Assembly (NCBI RefSeq): GCF_002013895.1
Contig: NZ_MAFQ01000008.1
Span: 244,049 to 308,048 of the forward strand
DNA: 64,000 nucleotides
Direction: 5' to 3'
Origin: Mycobacteroides franklinii
GTDB lineage: Bacteria; Actinomycetota; Actinomycetes; Mycobacteriales; Mycobacteriaceae
Shown here: in pieces, positions 26,415 to 34,814 of the stretch
How positions within the stretch are numbered: position 1 is the first letter of the stretch
Layout of the letters: each line of letters begins with the position of its first letter
Position numbers and translations under genes: made by a program
Notes under the pieces: generated by a model
The model's database searches: none
What the model was told of the DNA's origin: nothing
What the model saw: the letters and a program-made list of their open reading frames with translations, nothing else

Positions 26415-28282
26415 CTCACCTGAATCCTCTGGCCATGCTCGGGATGATCGGTCACCCGTGGGTTGTCCCATGGGTGATGACGGCGGTCGATGGTCCCCTG
26501 GTCATCCCATGGGAGGTCGGGCACCTTGGGGGCCGCACCTGCGCGCGCTTGATCCCACGCCTCAGCCCGGAAATTCCCATCGTCGCCGACCTTGATGTCG
26601 ACGTAATTCGTTTCGATTCCCCGCTCGACGTAGGCCGTCGCCTCGCCGCCGCCGATGACCGCCGCAATATTGTGGAAGGCATCCGAATTCGGGTCATCCC
26701 AATAACTTCCATGACCGTCGGGCCCCACGATCACTTGATTCGGATGCTTGCCGAATTCTCCGTAGTACCCGGTATCCAGCCGAGTCACACCGGGGATCTT
26801 GTCCGGGTCCGTCGCCGACGGCAGCCCGCCCAACGGGTTGCCGATCCGCCCGTCCACGCTGTGCGGAATCCCCGGAATCTGATCCACACCAGGGATATCC
26901 GAGAGCCGCATATCGCGCGGCAGAGACTGGACGAGCGCGATCGGATCGCCCGGGGCCGTCATGGAATAGCGCTGCACATTGGGGTTCGGGTCCGTATACC
27001 CACCGGGCAGAACACCCGTCCCTGCCGACGACGCGTGCAGGATGCGGTCAGCACGCAGGCCCATCTGCTCGGCGGTTCCCACGATGGCACCGCCATACGA
27101 ATGCCCCACGTATGTCACCGGTGTTCCCGGGGCACTCTGACCCACCGCACGGTCCACCTCATGCCCGAAGTCGACCAGCTTGGGCGCCATCGCCGCCGCA
27201 TAGGAGGGGTCGGCCGCCTTGTCCAGCCCCTGCGGAAAGTCGCCGCCCAGATACAGGAAGATGGGCGATCCGCTCTCCTTGGCCAGCTTGAGCGCCGACT
27301 CGTGATTGGAGCCGCTGCCGTTGAGGTTGGTGTTGGTGCCGGGAACGATCACGCCGACACCCTTGATGCCCGGCTTGATATCGCCGATCATCTCGATCAT
27401 GCGGCCATTGCCCTCGGTGGAGAACATGACGTACTTCCGGTCCACCGAATAGTCCCTGGGCCCGGCATCTGCCGGCCGCGTGACCAACGGGTCCTGCATC
27501 GGTTTGAGCATGTCTTGCAGCTGGTTGACCCGCGCCTGGTCGGGCGGCTGCTTCTGCAGCTCGTCGCTCAGCGCGTTGCGAATGTTGATCTCGTTCGCCG
27601 CGATCCTGGTCTCGAACGGAATCCCGTCCTTGTTGCCCATGACCTCGGGGTTGGCGATCACCATGGCGTCCACCGTCTCGGGCGACAACGTCGCCATGAA
27701 CGCAGCGCGCTCGTCGGGGCTCATCTTCGCGACGCGGTCCACCAGGGCGTCGGGATCGACCTTCTCCCCCGAAGGCAGGGTGACGTCTTGGTGCCCGTCG
27801 CGCATGCTCTCCAAATCGTTGACGGCCTCCCGCAGCTTCTTGCCATACATGTCGTCGAGGCGCGCGAGCTCGTCGAGCCCGGACTGAATCCTGCGCTGGT
27901 GGTCGGCGGCGGCTTGTGCCTTCTTGGCATCCGGGTGGCTTACCTCGCCGGTATCGGTCACCGTGAATCCCTCGGAAACCGCGGCATCCACATCCTGAAG
28001 CGTGAACTCCTTGGCGTGCTTCAGCGTTCGCGCCGCGTCCTCGGCATCATCGGAGATGCGGTTCAAGACATTGCGGATCTCGCGACCGTGATCCAGTTCC
28101 TGGTCCACCTTGATCTTCGCCGCGTCGTGAGTCTTTCCGAACCAGCCGGTGGCGTCGTTGAACACCCGGTCACACGAGTCCAGCGACGCATCCAGGGTCC
28201 GCGCGTTATCCCGTGCCGTATCGGCCGCCTTGCCCAGCGCATCGAGATTCCAGCCCCGGAGCTGGCTGATCGTGGGGCGCAT
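26411..28282 (-). CDS. DUF1023 alpha/beta hydrolase with helical T7SS-like N-terminal domain
   Basis: 623 residues. The first 150-170 are helical (ISQLRGWNLDALGKAADTARDNARTL...), resembling the WXG/EspC-type stalk of type VII secretion substrates. From about 270 it is an Abhydrolase_8 (DUF1023) domain with VGVIVPGTNTN and the nucleophile elbow YVGHSYGGAIVG; a later Asp and the His in GPDGHGSYW complete a plausible triad. It abuts the EspC-like gene by one base and overlaps the lipoprotein gene. Such multidomain proteins are candidate secreted lipases or toxins; export and target are not shown by sequence alone. Confidence 0.82.
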   Translation of the reverse strand: MRPTISQLRGWNLDALGKAADTARDNARTLDASLDSCDRVFNDATGWFGKTHDAAKIKVDQELDHGREIRNVLNRISDDAEDAARTLKHAKEFTLQDVDAAVSEGFTVTDTGEVSHPDAKKAQAAADHQRRIQSGLDELARLDDMYGKKLREAVNDLESMRDGHQDVTLPSGEKVDPDALVDRVAKMSPDERAAFMATLSPETVDAMVIANPEVMGNKDGIPFETRIAANEINIRNALSDELQKQPPDQARVNQLQDMLKPMQDPLVTRPADAGPRDYSVDRKYVMFSTEGNGRMIEMIGDIKPGIKGVGVIVPGTNTNLNGSGSNHESALKLAKESGSPIFLYLGGDFPQGLDKAADPSYAAAMAPKLVDFGHEVDRAVGQSAPGTPVTYVGHSYGGAIVGTAEQMGLRADRILHASSAGTGVLPGGYTDPNPNVQRYSMTAPGDPIALVQSLPRDMRLSDIPGVDQIPGIPHSVDGRIGNPLGGLPSATDPDKIPGVTRLDTGYYGEFGKHPNQVIVGPDGHGSYWDDPNSDAFHNIAAVIGGGEATAYVERGIETNYVDIKVGDDGNFRAEAWDQARAGAAPKVPDLPWDDQGTIDRRHHPWDNPRVTDHPEHGQRIQVR

Positions 28283-28575
28283 CAGCGTGGTTTGAGCGCG
28301 TCGAAGGAGGTGGCCGTCTTCTCATCCTGCGCAGTGACATTGGCGGCGAAAGTGTCGACGAGTCCCGCCATATCCGAGAACCTGCGCGCGATCGAGGACA
28401 TCGCCTTGATGCCGGGCGACGCGGTGTCGCGGATGGCTGCCAGCACCTCGCTGCCCGCACCCGAGGCATCCTCGAATGCCGACCACGGCATGTCATTGAT
28501 GTGCAGCGTCTCACCCAGCCACGCCTTCGAGATGCCCGCGAGCTCCTCGATACGGACCCCGAACGGATCGGTCAT
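28282..28575 (-). CDS. EspC/DUF2580-like small type VII secretion-associated protein
   Basis: 97 residues forming two amphipathic helices, lacking a Sec signal. The end (MAGLVDTFAANVTAQDEKTATSFDALKP) resembles EspC/DUF2580 proteins, which travel with ESX systems. A strong ribosome site (GGAGGGG) precedes ATG 28575. It is the first gene of the operon and its helices could pair with the N-terminal helices of the downstream hydrolase for co-secretion (inference). An inverted repeat TAACTC...GAGTTA lies upstream at 28589-28617. Confidence 0.75.
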   Translation of the reverse strand: MTDPFGVRIEELAGISKAWLGETLHINDMPWSAFEDASGAGSEVLAAIRDTASPGIKAMSSIARRFSDMAGLVDTFAANVTAQDEKTATSFDALKPR

Positions 28576-28644
28576 GGTTCCCCTCCGCTAACTCCTGGCA
28601 GCAACTTTATCGAGTTAGACGCGGGCGGGCGAGATTCGGTTTCA

Positions 28645-30231
28645 TCATTGTGGAGAAAGTATGAGATCTGCCGCCTTCTCGCCGAGCAACACCGACGGAG
28701 CGTGCGTATGCCCGCGGATCAGACTGGGGATGACGGACGCATCGACCACCCGCAGCCCCTGCACACCGCGGACGGTGAGATCCGGCGTCACCACGCTGTC
28801 CTCATCTGCGCCCATTCGGCACGTGGCCACCGGGTGGTAGAGCGTGTGCGAGTTGTTCTCCAGCGCGGCAACGAGCGTCTCTTCAAGGTCGTCGCCGGGG
28901 TTCCTCGGCCGCAGAATCTTGCCGAGTATCGCGCGCATCGATGGCGTCTCGGCGATGCGGGCGGTGGTGCGCAGCCCGAACATCATCGCGGCCCGGTCCT
29001 GCCCGGCGGGATCACTCAGATAGCGGGGATCAATGCGCGGCTTGGCCAGCGGATCGGGTGAGGTCAGGGTGATCTCGCCGCTGCTTTCCGGCTTGAGCAG
29101 GATCGGGCCCATCACGATCGCGTGCTCGGTGGCCTCACCCAGGCCCTCGTCGAAGAACGGGGCTGGGGCGAAGATCAACTCCAGGTCGGGAAGCGCGAGA
29201 TCGGTACGGCTACGTAAGAACCCATAGGCCTCACCAACATTCGAGGTGAGCATCCCGCGATGCCGCAGGAAATAGTTGGCCAGCTGCAGCGGCTTCTCCG
29301 CGCCATACAACGAGTCGGCCTCGACCGCGTAACCCACGGGGCAACACAGGTGATCGAGCAGGTTCTGGCCCACCTGCGGAGCGTTGTGAACGATCGGAAT
29401 CCCCAGCTCACCAAGACGCTTGGCATCGCCAATCCCCGAAAGCATCAGCAACTGAGGCGAATTGATCGCGCCGCCGCACAGAATCACCTCGCGCCGCGCA
29501 TGCACCGTGTGCGTGATGCCGTCGCGCACGTACTCCACTCCCACGGCGCGAGTCCCGTCGAAGAGCACACGGCGCACCTGGGCCTCGGTGACGACGTTCA
29601 GATTCCGCCGCCGCAGACCGGGTTTGAGATAACCATCCGCGGTGCTCCACCGGCGGCCGCCGCTCTGACACACCATGGTCTCCGAGAAGCCCTTGGGTTC
29701 AGGCGTATTAGCCCGTTCGACGTCAAACCCGGCTTCCTTCACCGCCTCCAACCACGCCGCGGTGCTGGACCGCGGACTGCGTTGTTTGGAGATCTTCAGC
29801 GCGCCATCGGTGCCCTCGTCGCTTTCGGTCGCGCCTTCCACCGCTTCGATGCGCTTGAAATAGGGGGCGACGTTCGCGAAGGACCATTGATCGCCTGCGA
29901 GCGCGGCCCAGTCGTCATAGTCGGCCGCGAATCCTCGGACCCACATCATCGCGTTCATGGACGACGAGCCGCCGAGGGTCTTTCCTCGCGGCCAATAGAT
30001 TTGACGGTTGTTCAACGGGGGCTGCGGCTCGGTCAGATAGTCCCAGTCGACGTCGCTGCGGAACAGTTTCGAGAACGCGGCCGGAATGTGGATTCCCATG
30101 TCCTTGTCCTTGGGCCCCGCCTCCAGGACCAACACCTGATCGTTGGTCCGTTCGGAGAGCCGGGTGGCCAGGGGTGCCCCCGCCGATCCCGCGCCCACAA
30201 TGACAAAATCAGCAGCCAGGTCGTCAACCAT
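28645..30231 (-). CDS. GMC-family FAD oxidoreductase (choline dehydrogenase-like)
   Basis: 528 residues from ATG 30231. The FAD-binding dinucleotide motif is VIVGAGSAGAPLATRL, followed by LEAGP and the GMC signature 1 (PRGKTLGGSSSMNAMMWVRG). Signature 2 is GAINSPQLLMLSGIG. The catalytic His is in YHPVATCRMG and the second active-site residue in RGHTHAPSVLLGEKAAD. It oxidises alcohols; choline, sterol or long-chain alcohol substrates are all possible. It is divergent from the small secreted gene and lies 69 bases downstream of the EspC-like start. Confidence 0.88.
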   Translation of the reverse strand: MVDDLAADFVIVGAGSAGAPLATRLSERTNDQVLVLEAGPKDKDMGIHIPAAFSKLFRSDVDWDYLTEPQPPLNNRQIYWPRGKTLGGSSSMNAMMWVRGFAADYDDWAALAGDQWSFANVAPYFKRIEAVEGATESDEGTDGALKISKQRSPRSSTAAWLEAVKEAGFDVERANTPEPKGFSETMVCQSGGRRWSTADGYLKPGLRRRNLNVVTEAQVRRVLFDGTRAVGVEYVRDGITHTVHARREVILCGGAINSPQLLMLSGIGDAKRLGELGIPIVHNAPQVGQNLLDHLCCPVGYAVEADSLYGAEKPLQLANYFLRHRGMLTSNVGEAYGFLRSRTDLALPDLELIFAPAPFFDEGLGEATEHAIVMGPILLKPESSGEITLTSPDPLAKPRIDPRYLSDPAGQDRAAMMFGLRTTARIAETPSMRAILGKILRPRNPGDDLEETLVAALENNSHTLYHPVATCRMGADEDSVVTPDLTVRGVQGLRVVDASVIPSLIRGHTHAPSVLLGEKAADLILSPQ

Positions 30232-30330
30232 GGGGTGGACGGTAGCGGACTGGACATGACGTCGGGAAGGTTCTGGTACAGGACGTCCCACTTGTGACGG
30301 CTGTGGCCGAGTCGGCCCATCGTTCGGGGC

Positions 30331-30555
30331 CTACGGGTACACCCGGTAGCAGTTCGTCCCACCGATACCCAACACGTAGACGGTGTCGCAGCGGGTGAAG
30401 CTGCCGTCGGACGAGAAATCAGACTCGCAGGTCCCGCCGCCGTTTCCCCACACCACGACCTTGCCGCACGGCGCCGCCGAAGCGGGTCCGGCCAGCGCGA
30501 CGCTTCCAGCTGCCAGAACCGCAGCGACACCCACAGTGGCTAGAAGTTTCCGCAT
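30331..30555 (-). CDS. Small secreted cysteine-containing protein, 74 aa
   Basis: The start ATG 30555 (MRKLLATVGVAAVLAAGSV) gives a clean signal peptide with cleavage after ASA. The mature protein of about 45 residues has four cysteines (PCGKVV, GTCESD, TRCDTV, TNCYRV), enough for two disulfides, with Gly-rich turns. The family is unknown; it looks like a small structured exported peptide. The longer ORF from 30609 hides the signal peptide. It is divergent from the TetR gene at 30668, with a repeated GGAAA/TTTCC operator between them. Confidence 0.75.
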   Translation of the reverse strand: MRKLLATVGVAAVLAAGSVALAGPASAAPCGKVVVWGNGGGTCESDFSSDGSFTRCDTVYVLGIGGTNCYRVYP

Positions 30556-30615
30556 GTCAATTGCCTCTTCTTGGTGCTCCGGCCTCACGGTGACGCCGGA
30601 TATACCCATAGAACG

Positions 30616-30638
30616 TTTCCGTTTTTGGAAAAGTTTCC
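30616..30638. promoter_or_regulatory. Candidate TetR operator, three alternating half sites
   Basis: TTTCC (30616-30620), GGAAA (30627-30631) and TTTCC (30634-30638) form two overlapping inverted repeats between the small secreted gene and the TetR gene. Likely autoregulatory for the TetR protein and control for the secreted peptide. Confidence 0.55.
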
Positions 30639-30667
30639 TTAAACAGAAAGGTTGTTACTATGGCCAC

Positions 30668-31261
30668 ATGCCACCGTCCATCGGCCTGCGTGAGCAGAAG
30701 AAGTCAGAGACCAAGTTGGCGTTGAGCCGCGCCGCCGTCGAGCTCGCACTGGACCGGGGAGACCTGGCCGCAGTCACGGTGGACGACATCGCCGACGCGG
30801 TACGTGTCACTCCCCGCACATTTCGCAATTACTTCACCAGCAAGGAAGACGCTGTGCTGTTCTCGCTGCGCGGCATCGAGGACCACGCCGTCGCGCTGCT
30901 GTGTGAGCGCCCCGTCGACGAGCATGTCCTCGATTCCCTGGAGGCCGTCATGCTGGATCTGGCGACTTCCGAGTCCTTCAGCACGACCGTGGCGGTCACC
31001 CGGTTATCGGCACAGAATCCCAGCTTGGCGGCACACGACGCCGCACGGTCCGACGACGTGGGAACCGTCGTGCTCACAGAGGTCAGCCGGCGCGCCGGGC
31101 TGGATCCCGACACTGACCTGTATCCACGGCTGGTCTGCAACGCCGCCTATGCGGTCCTCGCCACGGTCATCCAACTTGCGGTTTCCGGTTCCACGCTCTC
31201 GAAAGATCCCGGAGCGCTTGTCGCCCAGGGTTTTCAGCGGCTCCGTGACGGATTGGCCTGA
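30668..31261 (+). CDS. TetR-family regulator
   Basis: 197 residues from ATG 30668. The helix-turn-helix is VTVDDIADAVRVTPRTFRNYF at about residues 40-60, with the TetR signature FRNYFTSKEDAVL. The C-terminal domain (SAQNPSLAAHDAARSDDVG...LVCNAAYAVLATVIQLAV) matches the TetR_C_17-like group found in mycobacterial MftR-type regulators. The start follows a GGAAA/TTTCC operator-like region. It probably regulates itself and the divergent secreted peptide, perhaps also the GMC gene beyond it. Confidence 0.85.
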   Translation: MPPSIGLREQKKSETKLALSRAAVELALDRGDLAAVTVDDIADAVRVTPRTFRNYFTSKEDAVLFSLRGIEDHAVALLCERPVDEHVLDSLEAVMLDLATSESFSTTVAVTRLSAQNPSLAAHDAARSDDVGTVVLTEVSRRAGLDPDTDLYPRLVCNAAYAVLATVIQLAVSGSTLSKDPGALVAQGFQRLRDGLA

Positions 31262-31289
31262 CCGTGCCCGTGGACAGTCTCGTGAAGGG

Positions 31290-31718
31290 TTAGAGGTGGG
31301 TCCGGTCCAGGAGCTCGGCCACACCGTGCAGCTCCCACTCCTGCAGATCTTTGACGGCGCGCAGTAGTAGTCGTTCGCCGGAATCACTCGTGTTCACGCC
31401 CGCATTCACGATGGTCAGCAGCGTGCCGCCTTCGTGCTCATGGAACGTCGTCCGGCGCTCCCAGCGGGTCGGCTCACCCTGATGTGCCAGCGCCACCAGA
31501 CTCGTCGTCAATCGTTCGTAGGGAGTCACGTCGAGAATCTCGATCTGGAAGAGGCCGCTGAATCGAGTGCCCATCACCGGGATCGTCTTCATCTCGAACG
31601 TGGCACCGATGGCGATCTCGGCGGGTTTGTCGGGTGATTCCCACCAGCTGTTCGGATTGAGTATCGCGTCCCACACACGGCGCGGAGGATGCGGGAAATA
31701 ACGCTCGACCCGAGTCAT
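31290..31718 (-). CDS. SRPBCC/START-like protein
   Basis: 142 residues with RVERYFPHPPRRVWDAILNPNSWW at the N-terminus, GTRFSGLFQIEILDVTPYERL in the middle and a C-terminal helix (GERLLLRAVKDLQEWELHGVAELL). It belongs to the helix-grip ligand-binding superfamily and resembles the SRPBCC gene at 9695-10123. Ligand unknown. It is convergent with the TetR gene and lies just upstream (in transcription terms, downstream) of two tRNA genes on the same strand. Confidence 0.75.
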   Translation of the reverse strand: MTRVERYFPHPPRRVWDAILNPNSWWESPDKPAEIAIGATFEMKTIPVMGTRFSGLFQIEILDVTPYERLTTSLVALAHQGEPTRWERRTTFHEHEGGTLLTIVNAGVNTSDSGERLLLRAVKDLQEWELHGVAELLDRTHL

Positions 31719-31739
31719 CTTCTCCGTCCTGCGGATATG

Positions 31740-31812
31740 TGCGCCCGAAGGGATTCGAACCCCTAACCTTCTGATCCGTAGTCAGATGCTCTATCCGTTG
31801 AGCTACGGGCGC
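31740..31812 (-). tRNA. tRNA-Arg(ACG)
   Basis: Minus strand, 5' GCGCCCG at 31812 pairs with CGGGCGC at 31741-31747. The D-arm is AGCTCAACGGATAGAGCA; the anticodon arm is CTGA-CTACGGA-TCAG, giving ACG. The T-loop is GGTTCGAATCC. The discriminator is A and CCA is not encoded. It is the substrate of TadA (gene at 11982). Confidence 0.95.
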
Positions 31813-31860
31813 TTGCTATTCAATTGTTGCAGGTCAACAGGTTTGGCCTGCAGACCGACG

Positions 31861-31949
31861 CGGAGGCGAGAGGATTTGAACCTCCGGTCCCCCGTAAAGG
31901 GGACAACTCATTAGCAGTGAGTCCCATTCGGCCGCTCTGGCACGCCTCC
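31861..31949 (-). tRNA. tRNA-Ser(GCT)
   Basis: Minus strand, 5' GGAGGCG at 31949 pairs with CGCCTCC at 31862-31868. The anticodon arm ACTCA-CTGCTAA-TGAGT gives GCT. There is a long class II variable arm (TCCCC...GGGGA) and a T-loop GGTTCAAATCC. No CCA is encoded. Confidence 0.95.
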
Positions 31950-32085
31950 TGAACTTCCCGAACGGTACTCCGAACCCATAAAAATGGATCCCGAACCGCC
32001 GAGGGCACAGAGTACAGGCCCTCGCGCCCGAAAGGCAAAGCCGTTGGTCGTCATCCGGCCTCACGTGCCCCGATAGTCTGGTGGC

Positions 32086-33129
32086 GTGCCTGCACGACTT
32101 CGCCCCGAGCTGACCGATGTACCGGCCTACACCCCGGGCCGCAGCGTCCCCGGCGCCATCAAACTCGCCAGTAACGAGACCGTGCAGGAGCCCCTCCCGA
32201 GCGTGCGCGCGGCCATCGCCGATGCGGCCTCGCTGATCAACCGGTACCCCGACAACGGATACGCCGAGCTGCGCTCGCACCTGGCCAAGCACGTGGACAT
32301 GCCACCGGAGCACATCGCGGTGGGCTGCGGGTCGGTGAGCCTGTGCCAGCAGCTGGTCCAGATCACCGCGACCGTGGGCGACGAGGTGTTGTTCGGCTGG
32401 CGGTCTTTCGAGACCTACCCGTTGGTGGTCCGGGTGGCCGGGGCCACTCCGGTACAGGTGCCACTGACCGACTACACCTACGACCTCGCTGCCATGGCCG
32501 CCGCGGTGACCGATGCCACCCGGCTGATCTTTGTGTGCAACCCGAACAATCCGACCGGCACTGTGGTGCCGCCGGCCGATCTGCGGCAGTTCGTCGAGTC
32601 GGTGCCGCCCCATATCCTCATCGCGATCGACGAGGCCTACATCGAGTATGTGCGCGAGGACTTCACCGACAGCCTCGCCCTGGTTCGCGAACACGCCAAT
32701 GTGGTTGTGTTGCGCACCTTCTCGAAGGCGTATGGCCTGGCGGGACTGCGCGTGGGCTATGCGGTCGGCGATCCCGACGTCATCACCACACTGGGCAAGG
32801 TGTACGTGCCGTTCAGCGCGTCCAGCCTGGCGCAGGCCGCCGCGGTGGCCTCGCTCGGTGCCGCGGAGGAGCTGCTCGCACGAACCAACGACGTTGTCGC
32901 CGAACGCACCCGGGTAACCGGCGCACTGCGGGAGGCGGGGTACGACGTACCGCCGTCGCAGGCGAACTTCGTGTGGCTGCCGCTGGGCGAGCGCTCCACC
33001 GAATTCGCGCAAGCCTCAGCAGAGGCTCGGATCATCGTGCGTCCCTTCGGAACCGATGGCGTTCGGGTCACCGTCGGGGCGCCGGACGAAAACGACGCGT
33101 TCCTGAAGTTCGCACGCGCCTGGCGCTAG
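32086..33129 (+). CDS. hisC2: Aromatic/histidinol-phosphate aminotransferase HisC2 (Pat)
   Basis: A fold type I PLP aminotransferase of 347 residues, start GTG 32086. Seen are LASNETVQEPLPSVR at the N-terminus, the YPDNGYAELR motif, CNPNNPTGT, the IDEAYIEYV cofactor Asp/Tyr, and the Schiff-base lysine in TFSKAYGLAGLRVGY. C-terminal Arg is in VRPFGTDGVRVTVG. The position after tRNA genes matches M. tuberculosis Rv3772 (from memory), described as an aromatic aminotransferase. It could use 4-hydroxyphenylpyruvate from the TyrA pathway. Its 3' end overlaps the convergent gene by four bases. Confidence 0.85.
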   Translation: MPARLRPELTDVPAYTPGRSVPGAIKLASNETVQEPLPSVRAAIADAASLINRYPDNGYAELRSHLAKHVDMPPEHIAVGCGSVSLCQQLVQITATVGDEVLFGWRSFETYPLVVRVAGATPVQVPLTDYTYDLAAMAAAVTDATRLIFVCNPNNPTGTVVPPADLRQFVESVPPHILIAIDEAYIEYVREDFTDSLALVREHANVVVLRTFSKAYGLAGLRVGYAVGDPDVITTLGKVYVPFSASSLAQAAAVASLGAAEELLARTNDVVAERTRVTGALREAGYDVPPSQANFVWLPLGERSTEFAQASAEARIIVRPFGTDGVRVTVGAPDENDAFLKFARAWR

Positions 33130-34397
33130 CTCACCCGCGATAGTTCCGCGGCCGCGGCCCACTCGACGGTCAGTTCGACGACGTCCTGCGCACCCGGGTG
33201 CACCAGGGCCAGCGGGGTCAACGGCCCCTCGGCCACCCCGGTGAGCACACGCGCGGTCGCTGCTGGATCGATCACCGAGACCGTCACCGCCGCAACGCAC
33301 TCCGCGGGGCGCACATAGAACCGGGTACCCGGTTGCACCGGCCCCGTCAGCTCAGCGCCGGAGATGTCCATCGCCTTGGCTCCCTCGGAGATCGAAAGCA
33401 GAACCGGGCGTTGCGAATCCACCACGAACGGGCCCATAAGACCGGCGGCCATGACCGCCTGCGAGTCGTCGATCGTGGGGGCATGCTCCGCCTGGCCGGT
33501 GGAGAGTAACGACTGCTCCAGCAGGTACTGATACAGCCGCACGACGCGGTCGGCGTTGCGGTGGTTGCGCGCATCGTGCAACCAGAATTCGACACTCTCG
33601 ACGTCAGCGGTGCCGCCCTGTACATACAGGCGGTAAAACCGGTACCCGAGATCCGGTGCACCGTGCTGGGTTTCGGCAACCGTCGCGCCCACGCCCAGCG
33701 CCTTGACGTATCGCGCCTCTCCTTCTGTGAAGCTCAGCTCCGAGGACGAGACCTCGCGCCAGAGCGCGCCGTTGACGGATGCGTGCAGCCGAACGCTGGC
33801 AGGCCGCTGCCCCGCGCCGGTACGCACTGCCAGACCGCCCAGCTGCGGCCGTTCGTTGAATTCAAACTCGATGAAGGAAGGCGACTTACGGGTAGCGGTG
33901 GGCACATTGCGCGCCGCGGTGTCCAGCTCCACCCCGTTGGTGAGAAACCAGATGGCCGCCTGAGTTCCGGCGATGGCCTCGTGGTCCTTGATGTTCGCCT
34001 CACCCAGGTATCCGGCCTCGCGCAACCGACGGCTCAGCTGTGCCGTGGACAGCGCCGGGAACGAGTTGGCCAGAATCCACGCGACCTGCGATTCACGGGT
34101 GCGCGCCCGCAGATTCGCCACCGACAGCCAGTCCGCCACCGCATAGCCGGAGGGCAGATTGGGGGCGATGCCGGCGATATCGAGTGAGTACGCCGCGATG
34201 GTGGGGTTGAGGCGAATTAAATCTGTGCGAGCAGAAGTTCCGTCAGTGAACACAACCTCGTCCACCGTGGACGAATAGGTGCCACCGCGGTACCTCGTCA
34301 GGCGCTGAGGGAGCACCCCGACGTTATGACCGCGGCGCCTGCCAGTGATGCGGGCGGATGGCCATTCGACGAGTGATAGCAAAGAATGAGTGGTCAT
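33126..34397 (-). CDS. TQXA/thioester-domain-like protein lacking the thioester cysteine
   Basis: 423 residues from ATG 34397. The first 200 residues follow the thioester domain (TED/TQXA) plan: YRGGTYSSTV, then AAYSLDIAG at 68-76 where the family normally has Tyr-Cys, and GTQAAIWFLTNG with the conserved Gln146. Ser71 replaces the cysteine, so no internal thioester can form. A discoidin-like beta region (YRFYRLYVQGG...VESVEFWL) follows, then a second beta-rich domain. No signal peptide or sortase motif is visible, odd for this surface-adhesin family. Convergent with hisC2. Confidence 0.7.
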   Translation of the reverse strand: MTTHSLLSLVEWPSARITGRRRGHNVGVLPQRLTRYRGGTYSSTVDEVVFTDGTSARTDLIRLNPTIAAYSLDIAGIAPNLPSGYAVADWLSVANLRARTRESQVAWILANSFPALSTAQLSRRLREAGYLGEANIKDHEAIAGTQAAIWFLTNGVELDTAARNVPTATRKSPSFIEFEFNERPQLGGLAVRTGAGQRPASVRLHASVNGALWREVSSSELSFTEGEARYVKALGVGATVAETQHGAPDLGYRFYRLYVQGGTADVESVEFWLHDARNHRNADRVVRLYQYLLEQSLLSTGQAEHAPTIDDSQAVMAAGLMGPFVVDSQRPVLLSISEGAKAMDISGAELTGPVQPGTRFYVRPAECVAAVTVSVIDPAATARVLTGVAEGPLTPLALVHPGAQDVVELTVEWAAAAELSRVS

Positions 34398-34814
34398 GGG
34401 TTGATTGATCCTTATGCCGGCGGATTGCAGCCCAGTAGCTCGATAACATCGAAAAACGACGAGCCGGGATGCCAGGGGCGGGGTTAGGGAATCAACAACA
34501 ACAGCAACACACGGCGGCGCTGCGCGCCCCGAAGATGTCGGCGCGCAGCCCGCGGATCGCCCGGAGTCGGTGCGACGGTGCGACGTGCTGCATGCATCCA
34601 GTCTACGTACGCGTCGCGGTACGACGGGTTTTCGTCGACAAGCCGACTCCTGCCACACGGGCCAAATACCGGTCCGCCACAAGGCGGGGTGTCGGCAAAA
34701 AGCGGCCCCGGCGAGTTTCGCGCACGGGGGTTCGTTACCTGATGCGCCGCCCCAATCGCGATTAGGATTTCAGCAGTCAGGTCTTGATCCCCATTAGCCG
34801 AGGAGGAAACCGCT
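34398..34814. other. Intergenic region between the thioester-like gene and encapsulin
   Basis: About 416 bases with no annotated gene. It contains a possible leader ORF on the minus strand (34484-34597) and, on the plus side, the encapsulin promoter. No strong terminator was seen. An ORF at 34469-34765 on the plus strand has poor codon character and is not reported. Confidence 0.5.
34484..34597 (-). other. Possible 37-codon leader ORF with a leucine run
   Basis: ATG 34597 opens a short frame rich in Arg and Ala that ends VLLLLLIP-stop, 86 bases before the thioester-like gene. Five consecutive Leu codons just before the stop recall attenuator or stalling peptides. There is no independent support. 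Confidence 0.3.

Noticed and set aside
26324..28591. 755-codon open frame on the plus strand
   Set aside because: It is antisense to the DUF1023 and EspC-like genes and reads His/Arg/Val-rich text typical of the complement of high-GC coding DNA.
34757..34764. GATTAGGA upstream of the encapsulin gene
   Set aside because: It matches the element B leader core but is 50 bases from the start and outside the element; the gene has its own AGGAGG.
34469..34765. 98-codon plus-strand frame upstream of encapsulin
   Set aside because: Gln run followed by Arg-rich text, no ribosome site and no family.
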